Shown: positions 33,922 to 46,300 of the stretch, one piece after another
Numbering within the stretch: position 1 is the stretch's first letter
How the letters are laid out: each line of letters opens with the position of its first letter
Assembly (NCBI GenBank): GCA_003952965.2
Contig: CM025853.1
Location: 13,174,387 to 13,238,386, forward strand
Reading direction: 5' to 3'
Origin: Morella rubra
Lineage: Eukaryota; Streptophyta; Magnoliopsida; Fagales; Myricaceae
Length of the DNA stretch: 64,000 nt
Program-made: the position numbers and the translations under genes
Notes under the pieces: generated by a model
The model's database searches: none
Told to the model about the DNA's origin: nothing
The model's input: the letters and a program-made list of their open reading frames with translations, nothing else

Positions 33922-36099
33922 TGGGTCTGAAAGGCTTTGTTGAAGGCGGCATAGCTTCCATCGTTGCCGGCGCTTCCACTCAATATCTTGACCTCATCAA
34001 GGTCGGTACCCAGCTTTACAGGGGCGTCTCTGAGCATAGGCAGCCTAATCGGTTGCTTAAGGCTCTTAAAGGAGGAAGACTCTAACTTTTTATTTTACTT
34101 AATATTTAATAAGTTATAGGCTCTCTAATTTAAATATTTTACTCAACAAAAGAAAAAATAAGTCTCAAAATATCAGTTAAGCTTTTTGAAATCCTCATTT
34201 AATGTAAAGAAAAACATAATTCAAAATTTCAAAAGAGATGACTTCCAACTTTAAAATTCAAAAAAGACTATTGGACTTCTAATTTTAAAATTGAAAAAAA
34301 AAACTTATGAAAATCTAACTTTTAGCCATTTATTAATTCTTATTTCATCCCTATTTTTATTATTCTCCTCACCAACTTTTTTATCTTTATACCGTGAACC
34401 CTTACCCTTCTTTATAGCTAGCTGACTTCTCAATTGATATCCTATTTTCACTCTTCTGTTCACCATTTTTCCTTATTTATTTATTTATTTTATTGTGAAC
34501 CCTATATCCTTCATTTTTTTCTAGCTAACATTCAAGTGTTGATTCAATTTCAAAATCTCAAAGCTGACCATAGCCCTCTTCTTCCTCACAGGTGCTATTA
34601 TTCTAAATTTTCAACTTTTAAATTAGTTTTATATTTTTATTTTATATCTGTTGTAGCTATCACTTTTTTATCGAGAGAAATTTGAGAATTTGAGATTAAG
34701 TATAGTACTCATGTATAGTTTTATTTAAATTTCTGTTTGTGTTGATTGTAGCTATCATTTTTTAATTTAGGACAATTTTGAGATATCTAATATATCTAAT
34801 AGAAAAAAGGAATCAGGATATAAACGGTTTAAAAAAAACGAAAATTCTTTTTCAAAACTAAAACTAATAAAATCATATATAAGATTTACTATGACATAAG
34901 AAAGATTAAATGTATTAGTTACATTATCAATTACAAATGATCTATCGACACATTTTGAATATAAAATTTTGACAAGTAATTTTACATCTAAAAAAGGAGG
35001 AAGAATAATTTTTAACTAAAATTTATTGATATTTTATATTTTAATATAATAATTTATAACTTATTGTAAAACGTCTCTTTTTATGGTTTAAACAAAAGTT
35101 TTTTGATATTTGATATTTGATATTTTAATATAATAATTTATAATTTATAATTTATTATAAAAAGTATCTTTTTATGGTTTCGCCTAACACCTCATTTTTG
35201 CTAGAGACGGCCCTGCAGCTTCAGGGTGAACCCCACCTCCCAAATCCAGCTATACAGGTTGCCTATCGTCCCGCTGTCTCCCTAAACTCCGCCTGCGGAT
35301 ATAGTATTTCTCTACTGGAAACATTACATGCTGCACAGCCACCTTGCGCCGGACCTGTCTCCATCGCGGCAAGAATCGTCTAGGCTGAAGGCGTTGCTGG
35401 TCTTTTTTCTGGTGTCTCCGCCACCATCCTCCACCAAACACTCTACTCCACTACCCGCATGGGCCTTTACGATATTCTAAAGTGTAAATGTCCGACTTTG
35501 GATCAGGTAGTCTGCCTCTCCAGCGCAAAATAGCGGCTGGACTTATTGCCGGCGGCATTGGTGCGGCCGTCGGAAACCCTGCCGATGTGGCAATGGTTCG
35601 CATGCAAGCCGACGGACGCCTCCCCGTCTGCCAACGCAGAAACTACAAGAGTGTGGTGGACGCCATTAGCCAAATGTCGAAGCAGGAGGGAATTGCAAGC
35701 CTGTGGTGAGGTTCAGGTCTCACGGTGAATCCCGCCATGATCGTGACGGCACCGTAGCTGGCATCGTACGATCAGGTGATGGAGATGATCTTGGAGAGGG
35801 GTGAGATGGGAAATGGGATCGGGACCCACGTGGCGACGAGCTTTGCAGCTGGGTTCGTGGCGGCGGTGACCTCGAACCCTATTGATGTGATCAAAACGAG
35901 GGTGATGAACATGAACGTGGAGCCCGGTGCTGAGGCACCTTACTTCGGCGCACTGGATTGTGAAGTGAAGACGGTCAGGGCAGAGGGGATCATGACCTTG
36001 TATAAAGGTTTCATACCAACAATCTTTAGGCAGGGTCCGTTCACTGTGGTGCTCTTTGTCACACTGGAACAAGTACGGATGCTACTCAAGGATTTATGA
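33922..36099 (+). pseudogene. Mitochondrial dicarboxylate carrier (DIC/UCP4-6 type) pseudogene
   Basis: Opens M-G-L-K-G-F-V-E-G-G-I-A-S-I-V-A-G. The family moves dicarboxylates across the inner mitochondrial membrane and has three repeats, each with a P-x-(D/E)-x-x-(K/R) signature. The second (N-P-A-D-V-A-M-V-R-M) and third (N-P-I-D-V-I-K-T-R-V) survive; the first is altered (Q-Y-L-D-L-I-K-V), losing its proline. The C-terminus ends V-T-L-E-Q-V-R-M-L-L-K-D-L, as in the family. It is intronless, as plant DIC genes are. Lesions: a 1197-bp hAT insertion after 34018, a stop at about 35381, a frame change near 35495, and stops at 35707-35709 and about 35756. Removing the insert restores G-T-Q-L-Q-G-E. 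It is full length otherwise, so it decayed in place. Confidence 0.92.
34019..35215. mobile_element. Non-autonomous hAT element (1197 bp) in the carrier pseudogene
   Basis: The left end CAGGGGCGTCTCTGAG and the inverted right end CAGGGCCGTCTCTAGC are typical hAT termini. The flanks CAGCTTTA (34011-34018) and CAGCTTCA (35216-35223) form an 8-bp duplication with one mismatch. Deleting the element plus one copy rejoins the carrier reading frame. It is AT-rich inside with no transposase. Confidence 0.92.
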
Positions 36100-36419
36100 T
36101 CATCTAGATATTGTGGGACTGAAATTTTGTGATTAGTATATACGTAGGACTGAATTAACATGGGGTTGAGAGAAAATTCATGTTATTATTTTTCTTAATT
36201 CTTTGATTATTAAAGGTGAAATAAAATGGAGTTTAGGATTTTAGAGTAAGATTTCACTTTCATCGAGCTTTTGGGTTCAAGTTATACGACTTGTTAGTAC
36301 ATGAGTGGACGACACAGACATTTGTAGGTAGAAAATGCAAATGGATCAGGCAGGAGCCACTCATCGATCTTAAGAATCAGGCAAAGGCAAATTCTCTGGA
36401 GCATCAATTATATCTAACA
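36100..36419. other. 3' flank of the carrier pseudogene
   Basis: Probable former 3' UTR, then sequence leading to the minus-strand copia element. No gene seen. Confidence 0.4.
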
Positions 36420-36739
36420 TTGCAGGCCCCAGTTAATCCATCATGTAACTAAGATTATGATTGAGATGAAGATTTTGAATGAGGTGAGCAAAGAGTATTT
36501 GTAAAAAAGAGGAGATGAGTTGCTACTGCAGAGCTCGATTTTGTTATGATTGTTCTCTCTTACAGATTTGCTCTTACAGCACACTCATTTAAATGACCAT
36601 CAAATAATTCTAGAGACCTTCTAGAAAACTGAAAAGACATTGCAAAACACAAAAGGTTCTAGAGTCGTTCTAGGAATCTGAAAAGACAAATTGTTTTAAA
36701 GAAAAACAGAGTTCAAGGAAGTGCATTAAAAATTCAACA
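36420..36739 (-). mobile_element. Probable 3' LTR of the minus-strand copia element
   Basis: On the minus strand, a purine tract TTAAGGAGGAG (36750-36740) is followed at once by TGTTGAATTTTTAATGC, the expected junction of polypurine tract and LTR. The far end is a guess (a CA at about 36423 on the minus strand), since no second LTR copy of this family is present to compare. Confidence 0.5.
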
Positions 36740-37136
36740 CTCCTCCTTAATGCTCTTTCTTCACAACTTCGATGAGCTCCCTGAGATAGCAGAATTTTTC
36801 CTTTGAAAAAGACTTGGTAAGAATATCAGCAAGTTGCTCCTCACTTCTGCAATACTTCATTTCAATCTCACCTTTGCCAATTGCTTCTCTTATAAAGTGG
36901 TATTTGATGGAAATATGCTTGGTTTGCTTATTGTTAATGGGATTCTTTTCAATAGAGATTGCTGACTTGTTGTCACAGAACAATGTTGTTGCATCTTCTT
37001 GTCTTTCTCCAATATCTTCAAGAATTCTTCTTAGCCATACTGCCTGTGAAGTAGCCTTAGCAGCAGCTACATACTTTGCTTCTGCTGAAGATTGAGCCAC
37101 AATCTTTTGTTTCTTTGAAATCCATGAAGTTATTCC

Positions 37137-39961
37137 TGTCACGCCCCGTGCTAGTACTTACCCCCTAGGCTCTCCTATCGTAATGGAATGCACACAAGCG
37201 GGGATTACGGCACGAATTAATCTAATAACTGGCTTTAAAAAAAGCTTAGCGGAAACGTTGTATTGAAATGTATAAGTATATTAAGGAAGGAAAAATAATA
37301 GTTTTCAGGGATTTAACAAACAAGTCACACTGAATTAAGTAGGAAAATAAAATGGATTAATTAAGGAGATGTCAAAATTATAGTTAAAAAAATTGAAAGT
37401 AGTTTGTGGCTTAAGGAGGGACAGAATAAAAGGAATTACACATACATATTTATTTTTTTATACTAGTAGCACTTTACAAAGAACAAAAACCCTTTACGAA
37501 GATACAAAAGTCACGAGATAATAAATACAAAAACGGAAGTTGTTTACAAATTTCTGTCCTACCACATCCATGAAACCTACTAAATGTAATAGGACCTAAA
37601 ATAAAAAGTGATTACCATTGGGGCTCGTACCCCACGAATACCTCAAAAGATTCGGTGACATAAGTCCATAATTTAACCACTACTATATAGGGATCAACAT
37701 CCAAAGTCTGCTCGCTCATAAATGTCAGCATCTGATATGTTCGATGTCCACGGCAGTACATACAAGAGATTAAACAATAAAAGGGGTGAGTCCTATTGAC
37801 TCAGTAAAGGAGAAAAAAAGAATATGCCATACAAAACATATAAGCATGAATAATCAAAATATCACTAAACAGGAAAATGATGCAATGCAGGAATGATACA
37901 TCTGTTTCCCGGTCATTGCACTTTCTTTCTTCTTTCTGTCTATCGAGGTGTCCTTTCATCGCTCTGTTTAACCCCCAGAGTCAGAGTTGTGCATCCCTCC
38001 TCTCCTCTGGGACTGTCCCGTGCCCCGGCACCAGGACCCTGTCAAGCATACATTGTTTCAACGCCAGGGATACCAACCACTATCCTTTCAGTGGTGGCTT
38101 GCACTATCCCACTATGAACGGTACCGTCACCTTGTCATAAGACCACCTTTGGGTATGAGTTTGATTTCGGTCATGTCGGTCAACAGTATCCCCATACCCA
38201 TGATATGTTCATGTTATATGACAATACACATAACGTATGTACAATTTATAAATATCCATCAAGAAACTGTACGATTTGGCATTAGAAATAAGAAATAAAA
38301 TATAGAAATTAACATTAAGTGGTCAATCTACCCTAATTTTTCACATGGAGGCTTTTTGGGCCTTCTTAGACCCTACCAGGTTTATCCTTCAAGTTTTATA
38401 ATATTTTGGGCTTGTTTAGGGTTAACGGGCCTAAAGTCCATTTAGGCCACTAAACGGGCTTTGTGATTTGAGGCCCTACTTCTACTCGGTTTGGACTCAA
38501 TTTTGAGCTTCCCCATCCATTTTTCATGCTCTACACAGCCATCACATTATTGTTCCAGTTCAGACCTTTTTACCTTAAAGTTTTGTGTGAAATGCTGAAA
38601 TTACTCTTAGAGACATCCAGGGGCATTTTCGACCTTTCCCGACCTCCGTTTGACCTGCAATTTTTACTGGGACCTTCTATGACCATATACTACATGTCCA
38701 CAAATTTCTAGGCCAAAACTCAAAGGATTTCATGGGGACATTTTGGACAGCAAAGGGCTTATTAAAACTTAATAAGCATAACATGCTAAAATAGGCAAGT
38801 CCAACAACTTATGTGGCACGGTTGTTTTTCTAAATCCATTGAGGACTGGCGTTCAAGAATCCTAGGGTTCGGCTAGGTCAGTATATTCAACTTATGTATT
38901 TCTTTTTCCACTTCCCTCATTATTTCTCCTACATACCTATGCCTATTCCTTATTACCGATCCCATGTAATGTAAACTAGCTCACCCTTACCTTAGTCGAG
39001 TTTATACTGCCTTTCCTTGAATAAAAACACCTAAACAATAAGACACTACGTTAGAAAAAGAAGAGATAAAAGCTAATGGAAAGGAAAAGGTGCAGACCGA
39101 GACTACCTCGGTCTCTTCTTCCTTTGGTTTCTCCTTCCTCCTTCCTCTTTTCCTTCGGTCAGCTGGTCTGTCTCACGTCACTCTCCCTTCCTTTCTCTCT
39201 ATTAGTTTGGTGAAAGTTCTCGGTTTCTTAATGCTCGAGTACCACGTCTCTCTCTTTTATTTTTCTAGTTGAAAACTTAAGCATAAAGAAACAACGAACA
39301 TGAACTCCCCCTGACCAGTCTATACATCTAGTCTAGGTATAGATCCAATCATTAGAGAGAGATAGCGAGATTGTACCAATCACTTTATATTCACACGTCT
39401 GCTGCCACCACAATATTCATCTCGTACATCTTCATCTAGGCGATCAGATAAGAAGGAGAAAAGTAAAAAGTAAAATGGGATAAGAGTGCATTTAATGCAT
39501 AGCATAAGGTTAGGACACGTAAAAAAGTAGCATGCAAAAGGAAGCTTAAACCAACGTAGAACTTGGGCATACAGGGCTCAAACTGCCCGGGGTCTAGGTC
39601 TCAAACTGCTCGGGTCGAGAGCTCAAATTGCTCGGGGTCGAGAGCTCAAACTGCTCGTCTTAGTCATCCCGGGCGTGCAATTCTCGATCAGCCCGGAAGT
39701 GCAACTGCCAGGCCTGTCTTACCAGGATTTTACAGGCTTGCCCCGATCATCCTTAGCCCTATATATTATACGTCACAACAGGTGGAATATACAAGGGAGG
39801 GGCGTTACATCAATGATATAAAAACAAATATAATCACATATGTGTAAATGTAGGAGAATTAAAGATATACGAAGAATAATTGAAGTAAGAAAATTCCACA
39901 ACGTACTATTTATATTATCTCACATATATACCAAATAGGTGCAAAAGAGCTGGATATTACA
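37137..39961. mobile_element. Solo LTR, 2825 bp, TSD ATTCC (probably Ty3-gypsy)
   Basis: Starts TGTCACGCCCCG and ends ...TGGATATTACA (TG...CA), flanked by ATTCC at 37132-37136 and 39962-39966. Removing it with one duplicate rejoins the copia RNase H frame (G-L-G-I to T-S-W-I-S-K). It contains no coding domain. The length and ends resemble Tekay/Del-type chromovirus LTRs, but that name is inferred. Orientation could not be fixed. Confidence 0.88.
39570..39660. repeat. Short GC-rich tandem repeat in the solo LTR
   Basis: Four to five units of about 20 bp with GCTCAAACTGCTCGGG(G)TCGAGA consensus. GC-rich against the AT-rich surroundings; the rest of the LTR does not show it. Confidence 0.7.
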
Positions 39962-42160
39962 ATTCCTAAGCCAAGAGAGAAAACATAGCCACCCATACTT
40001 TTCATGTCATCTAAACAACGTGCCCAATCACTATCAGTGTAGCCAATCAAACATGATTCTTTTCTAGCCTTATAGAGAATTCTGTAATCAAGAGTTCTAG
40101 ACAAGTATCTCAAAACTTTTTTTCCAGCTGCAAAATGATTCTGACTTGGATCTTGCATGTACCGAGAGAGGAAACTTGCAGCAAACATGATGTCTAGTCT
40201 GGTAGTTGTAAGATACAACAAACTACCTACCAAACTTCGATAAGTTGTGACATTTGCCTTGTCTGCGCCATCTTCTTTCTTCAGCTTTTCATTTGCTGCC
40301 AAAGGAGTAGAAGCTGATTTGCATCCCATCATTCTGAACTTCTTCAAAATGCTCTCTGCATATTTCTTTTGAGAAATGAAGATTCCCGACTTTGCTTGAG
40401 ATACTTCAATCCCCAAAAAATAATGACGTAGACCCAAATCTGTCATCTCATAAGTCTGAATCATATCTTGTTTAAACTCTTGATGCATTTTCTCATCATT
40501 CCTAGTATAGATTAAATCATCAACGTAAACTGAAACAAAAAGAACAGAGAATGCTTTCTTCAAGACATAGAGTGTAGGCTCACTTTGGCTTCTTTCAAAT
40601 CCTCTTGAGAGGAAATATTTATCAATCTCTGCATACCAAGCTCGAGGAGCTTGTTTCAGCCCATATAGAGCCTTGTTTAACTTATAAACTTTGTCTTCTC
40701 CCCCTTTCACCAAAAAACCTTGGGGTTGCTCAACATATATTTCTTCTTTTAAAACTCCATTAAGAAATGTTGATTTAACATCAAGCTGAAAAATTTTCCA
40801 ACTCTTTTGGGCAGCAAGAGCAATAATAGTTCTTATAGTTTCAAGTCTTGAAACGCGAGTAAAGGTTTCTAAAAAATCAATACCTGGCTTTTGTATGAAG
40901 CCTCTCGCAACCAGCCTTGCTTTGTGCTTCTGAAAGCTTCCATCTTGATTCAGTTTAGTCTTGTAGATCCATTTGACTCCAATGACATCTCGTCCTCTTG
41001 GTCGATCAACAAGCTCCCAAGTTTTATTTTTTTGGATCATAACTATCTCATCTTCCATCGCTTTCATCCAGACTTCTTGCTTTTCAGCTTCTTCAAAATT
41101 TTCTGGTTCAACGGCAGAGAATTTGCAAGATTCATATATCTCACTTAACCTTTGTGTCCATCTTGGAGGTGTTTCTGGTGGTTTCTGCACCAGAACATGA
41201 ACTTGATGGAGCCATTTGTGACTCTAGAAGAGCTTCATCACCTCGTCCAGTGGCTGGAAAATTATTCTGCATTTCAATTAAATAAGGAGTTTCCTACACT
41301 TTCTTTTCTTTGCAATCCCATGAAGCTTTGTCATTGAAGATCACATCACGACTAACAATCAACTTCTTAGTTTCAACATTGTAAAGTCTGTAGCCCTTTG
41401 TCATAGAGCTATACCCAACAAAAATGCATTTTTCACTTTTCTCATCAAATTTGCTTCTTTTTTCATGAGGAATATGCGCATAACAAATGCTGCCAAAAAT
41501 TTAAAAATGCCTTACAAATGGTGTGACTCCACTCCAGGCTTCAATTGGAGTCTTGTTCTTCACCGCCTTGGTTGGACATCTATTGAGAATGTAAACAGCT
41601 ATATGAACAGCTTCTGCCCAAAAACTCTTTGGCAATCCTTTCTCATTTAGCATCGATCTTGCCATCTCCGCAATAGTTTGATTCTTTCTTTCCGCAACCC
41701 TATTCTGTTGGGGACTATATCCAGCAGTGAGCTGCTTCCATATGCCTTCTTCTTTGCAATATTCTTCAAACTTATCCAAAGTGTACTCACCTCCTCTATC
41801 ACTTCAAAGGATCTTCATATGGTTGCTGACTTGCTTTTCGACAAACGCTTTGAATTGTTTAAATACTTGAAAAACTTCTGACTTTTCCTTCAGAAAATAC
41901 ACCTAAGTCATTTTAGAATAATCGTCAATGAAGGTAAGAAAATACCTATACTGGCCAAGAGAAGGAGTTTACATCTTTCCGCAGATTTCAGTATGGATAA
42001 GTTCCAAGGGCTCCTTTGCTCTCCATGAACTTTGCTTGAATGGCCATCGATGTTGCTTTCCCATTATACATCCTTCACAAGGCTCCTGGCTTAGCTCTAT
42101 CTTAGGCAATCCTTTCACCATATTTTTTTGTTGCAATACCTTCAGCTCAAGAAGAAATAT

Positions 42161-42381
42161 GCAAGTGTATGGTTCAAATCCTTATTAAAGATAAAGTCTA
42201 GAGTTACAAAAATTACCCTAGAAATTTGAGTCTTCACTTTAAGAGACACTTCTATCGAAAGAGATGTTGCTTGATCACTCCGTACTCATTTTGGATCTTC
42301 CTTGCTTCTCATTTCAATTCTTATTTCAATTACTTCTATTGTTATCATCAAAACATTGATTGTGACTAAAAGCCAACATGG
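42161..42381 (-). mobile_element. Truncated LTR joined to the copia integrase region
   Basis: The minus strand starts TGTTGGCTTTTAGTCACAAT at 42381 and matches the first about 230 bases of the solo LTR at 53401-54674, up to CACTTGCATATTTCTTC. There it switches directly into the copia GAG-pre-integrase sequence. The rest of the LTR, gag and protease are absent, so a large deletion joined these two parts. TTCTTC is present on both sides of the junction. Confidence 0.75.
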
Positions 42382-43363
42382 CCAAGACCAAGTCAAAGCT
42401 GACCAAGTCAAAGGGAGAGATTCGTGGGTGGTTGGGGCGTGTGGCAAGCCATGCACTCGGGCGGTCAACGTCAAATTTCAGGTTCCTTGGTCTTAGGCAT
42501 TGGTTATGGATTGGACCTTGTCATGTGCGCCACCTAGGCACATTGACCTATGCAAGTGCAAGGTTGTTGTACTTAGCAAGCACATGTGTACTAATATATC
42601 CCACTATTTATAGACTTTCACTGTGAATTCTTTGACCCATTTGTATATTCGATTGTTGTCAGCTCGGGAAGGGAGTTTATTGCTAATTTTGCAAGTTGTG
42701 GGGTCACTCTACACATGCATGCTTATTTTTTTGTCAGTTCTATGGACTTTAGTGAAGAATAAGACAAGAATAGTGTGGGAACATCTGTTGCAAATTGTTT
42801 TTTAGTTTAATGGTCCCCTACACGTCACATGCATACTTTTGGTTTAAAATCTTCGAGAATGTATAAAAATGTGAGTCCGTAAGGAGAATTGAGAAATAGA
42901 TATATAAATTTTACTTGTCTTGAGAGAGAAAACATGTATTTGCGCATTATTTAACAAATTTTTTTTTTATTTCTTCTAGTTGTCAAACTGATATTCCAAG
43001 GGTTAGAAGCATTGCTGCAAGAATATTAACCTGTCAAACTGATACTCCATTAAAAAAGCTGGGTTTAATAGTGGTCCCCCACTTATATAATTGCATCATA
43101 TGAATGGTAGACTCTAAATATTAGACTCTAGTTATCATAAAGTTCTTGTGGTTTCTCCCTACTCTTTTGTACTCTTATCTTCCTATAACATTAAGCATAA
43201 GAATTCTATACCATGAAAACATGGTTACTTTTCTGCTTCAGTTTTTTGTCGTTATTTTATAATGAATATGTGGGTGTAGATCTTTATAATCTGCTTGAAA
43301 ACATTTTGTTTTAGTTTCATTTGCATTATGTTAACTATTATATTTTCCATCAATTTTGTAGAA
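42382..43363. other. Spacer between copia and MULE
   Basis: No gene recognised. A small repeat, GTCAAACTGATA(T/C)TCCA, occurs at about 42981 and 43034. The 5' terminal inverted repeat of the MULE should lie here or just upstream, but I could not identify it. Confidence 0.35.
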
Positions 43364-46300
43364 ATGATGCATGTATACATGTATCATTGGGGTGGTCTAA
43401 ACTTCATACGTGGAGAATACATTGGAGGAGAGATTGTGGACCTCGAAACTATGGATCCAAATCACATGTCAATGACAATATTCCACAAGTACGCGAAGGT
43501 GCGGTTAGATTACTTGAACGTGGTTGGGTTCATGTACAAGTTCAAGGATGATAACTTCGATGGTGGGTTTAGCTTGCTCTATACTGATAAAGATGTGTGA
43601 TGTTTGCTTGAGAGGATTGCGAAGGAGCACCTGAATGTTCTACATGTATACTTTGAGCATGGAGTAGACGAGCTTGAATTTGCACTAGTGGAGTCTCATT
43701 CCCCTACACCACTCACTACTAAGGGTGTTGACATTGTTGGAGTCACAGAAAGTGGTGGCATTGGCGGAGACATTGAAATGAGTTTTTGATCTTAGTTTCA
43801 TATTAATAACAATTTTATTACATATTAATAGAAACCTTATTTTCTATAAACACGTAAATGACATACCAATGAAAGTTAAAGCTATGGTACATAGCAACGA
43901 GCCCTGAGGCTTGTCGTAGTGAGGCTCTGAGTGTTAAGGATGTAGTTGGTAGTGAGCCAACAAGTGTTGAGGATAGTGTTGGTGGTGAAGGTGCAGTTAG
44001 TAGTGAGACTCTGAATAGTAAGAATGCAGTTGATGAGGACCAAGATGGTGGGCATATTGGGGTAGAGCCGTTTGTGGCAGAAGTTTATCATCATTGGGAT
44101 AATGATGAAGATCAATCTAGTGAGAGTGATAATGATGTGTAAAGGCCTAGAGATGTGCCCCTCAGTGACTTCGAGGTTTTAGATACTGAAGCACCAGAGT
44201 TATACCCCCCATCTGTTATAGATGAAGAGGAGGTCACTGCTCGTGCCAATGTGATGGCTTGGTTTGGATTTGTGCCTTCCACTTATAGAGCCAATGAAGC
44301 TGATGAACCACCTGACGATGAGTTGAGTGAGGATCTCCATAGTTTGAGTGATGGCGACGTGATTGAGAGTTATAGAATTCAATGAAAGGAATTTTGAGTT
44401 AAATAAAAATATTCGAACAGGGGACACATTGAAATTTAGGGATGTGAAACTATTTAAGCTCGCATTAAAGTAGTATTGCATCTAAAATGGGTTTGATTAC
44501 AAGTATATCAAGAATGACAAGGTGAGGGTGACGACAAGATACCAGGTGCTAGCTGTCCATAATGGATACATGCTTCATTCACCAATATGAAAGAAACACT
44601 CCAAGTGAAGACTCAAAACGCTAAGCACACTTATGGGATACATTACACGAATAGTCCTCTAACACAAATACCTCTATTTGCATCGCGAAGCAGTACCTTG
44701 AAGTGATCAGAGACAAGTTGACCTTGAAGCCATGCGCTCTTGTCAACTTTGTTGAGAGGGATTGGATGGTTAGGGTTTCAAAACACATTACGTACCAGGC
44801 TCTACGGTTGGCTTTAGAGATGATAAACGAAAAACATGTAGACCAATAAAAGTATGCATATGATTATAGAGCCTCCTGGACTTGGTTTATCAGTGTGTTG
44901 CTTGATGATCATGGCGATTTGGATCATCGTAAATGGGTATTTCATGCCGGATAGGCAAAAGTTATGTGTTGTTATTCTATGAGTGATTTTTCTAATATTT
45001 CTTCAAAATTCTATATCTTTTATTAACTTACTGACCGGTTAATGACTTATTTTTCTGCACAGGACTTCTTGATACATTTGATCTTCTCATTTCCAACACT
45101 GAGCATAGATTTTGCCTAAAGCACTTGCATGCAAACTAAAAGGAATGGGTGGAAAGGGCAAGTGTTCAAGGCTAAGTTGTGGGTGTGTGCGAAATCATGC
45201 ACAAAAGTCCAATTCAAAATGCATATGAAAGAAATTAAAAAGATGACCCGGACGCGCATATATATCTCTCCAAGATCGACCTCGGTCCTGGTCTCAGCAT
45301 ACATTTTCAATGCATTGTAAAAGTGACATGCTACTCAACAACATAGCAAAGACATTCAATTCGTGGGTGTTGGAGGCTAGAAATAAGCGCGTGCTCAGCA
45401 TGATTGAAATTATTCAGAGAGAACTCATGAATTGATTCCTTGCAAAACGAGAAGGACTCAAGGAGGCAACTTATGAAATATGTCCCAAGATACTATCAAT
45501 GTCGGAGAGGAATAAGAATGACGAGACTCATTACATATATAGATGGGGTGATGGGGTTGAGTTCGAGGTGGACCACCACATGGAGTCACGAAGTGTAGTG
45601 AATATGCGTGACAAGAGCTGTTCATGTGGTCGATGGCGGGTTTGTGACATTCCTTGTTCACATGTCATTTGTGAATTACACTATACTCGCCAAGTGCTAG
45701 AATATTTTGTTGATGACTACTTCTGCATTGAAGCATATTAGAGGGCTTACGAACATGCTATGCTTGGACCTGAAGATTGGCCTAAAGTGATGGGACACGA
45801 TGCAATATTGCCCCCACAGGTGAGGGCAAGGATGGGAAGGCCAAAGAAGATAAGAAAGTGAGCTGAGGACAAGCCCCCACCACCAAGAAAGGTTACTGAC
45901 TCACTCAAAAATGAGCAGCGCAAAGGCTATCTCAAGTATAGGAGTTTTGTTCTGTAATAATTAGCCCAAAAAGTCAGATCGTCTCCTCAGGGAAAATGAC
46001 TAACTTCAAACTCGCGTAAAAATAAAGAGAAATAAAAAAAAAAGGTTTACGAAAAAAAGTTCAGATTCATATGTTTGAATTTTTTGGGAGTTTAAAATAA
46101 AATTAAAACACAACAAAGGAAAAGACTCTAAAAGTATTTCTAACAATAGGATTAAACTAAAATAGTAAAAATAACATTGTTGAAAAATCCTAAATGTCCT
46201 TTGAATGTAAAATCGTTAATTTATAAAATTAATCAAATTTCACGAATATGTAATATTACTAACGTTATAAATTTAAGAATTCAGGCCATCGGTTCTTGAT

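Larger units (their letters stand above)
36740..42160 (-). pseudogene. Ty1-copia polyprotein (integrase, RT, RNase H), broken
   Basis: Read on the minus strand from high to low coordinates. Parts of the GAG-pre-integrase zone (V-L-Q-Q-K-N-M-V-K-G-L-P) lie near 42130. The integrase core has H-T-E-I-C-G-K-M and then [13 protein letters not shown] (41800-41690). Reverse transcriptase (41100-40300) has R-L-V-A-R-G-F, Y-G-L-K-Q-A-P-R-A-W-Y and the catalytic Y-V-D-D. RNase H is split: K-S-M-G-G-Y-V-F-S-L-G-L-G-I at 39970, then I-T-S-W-I-S-K-K-Q-K-I-V-A-Q-S-S-A-E-A at 37140-37070, ending at the stop near 36747. The break is the solo LTR at 37137-39961. The gag and protease are missing. Stops occur in the integrase region (about 41905, 41970). 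It is an inactive copy of a Tork/Tnt1-like type (inferred). Confidence 0.9.
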
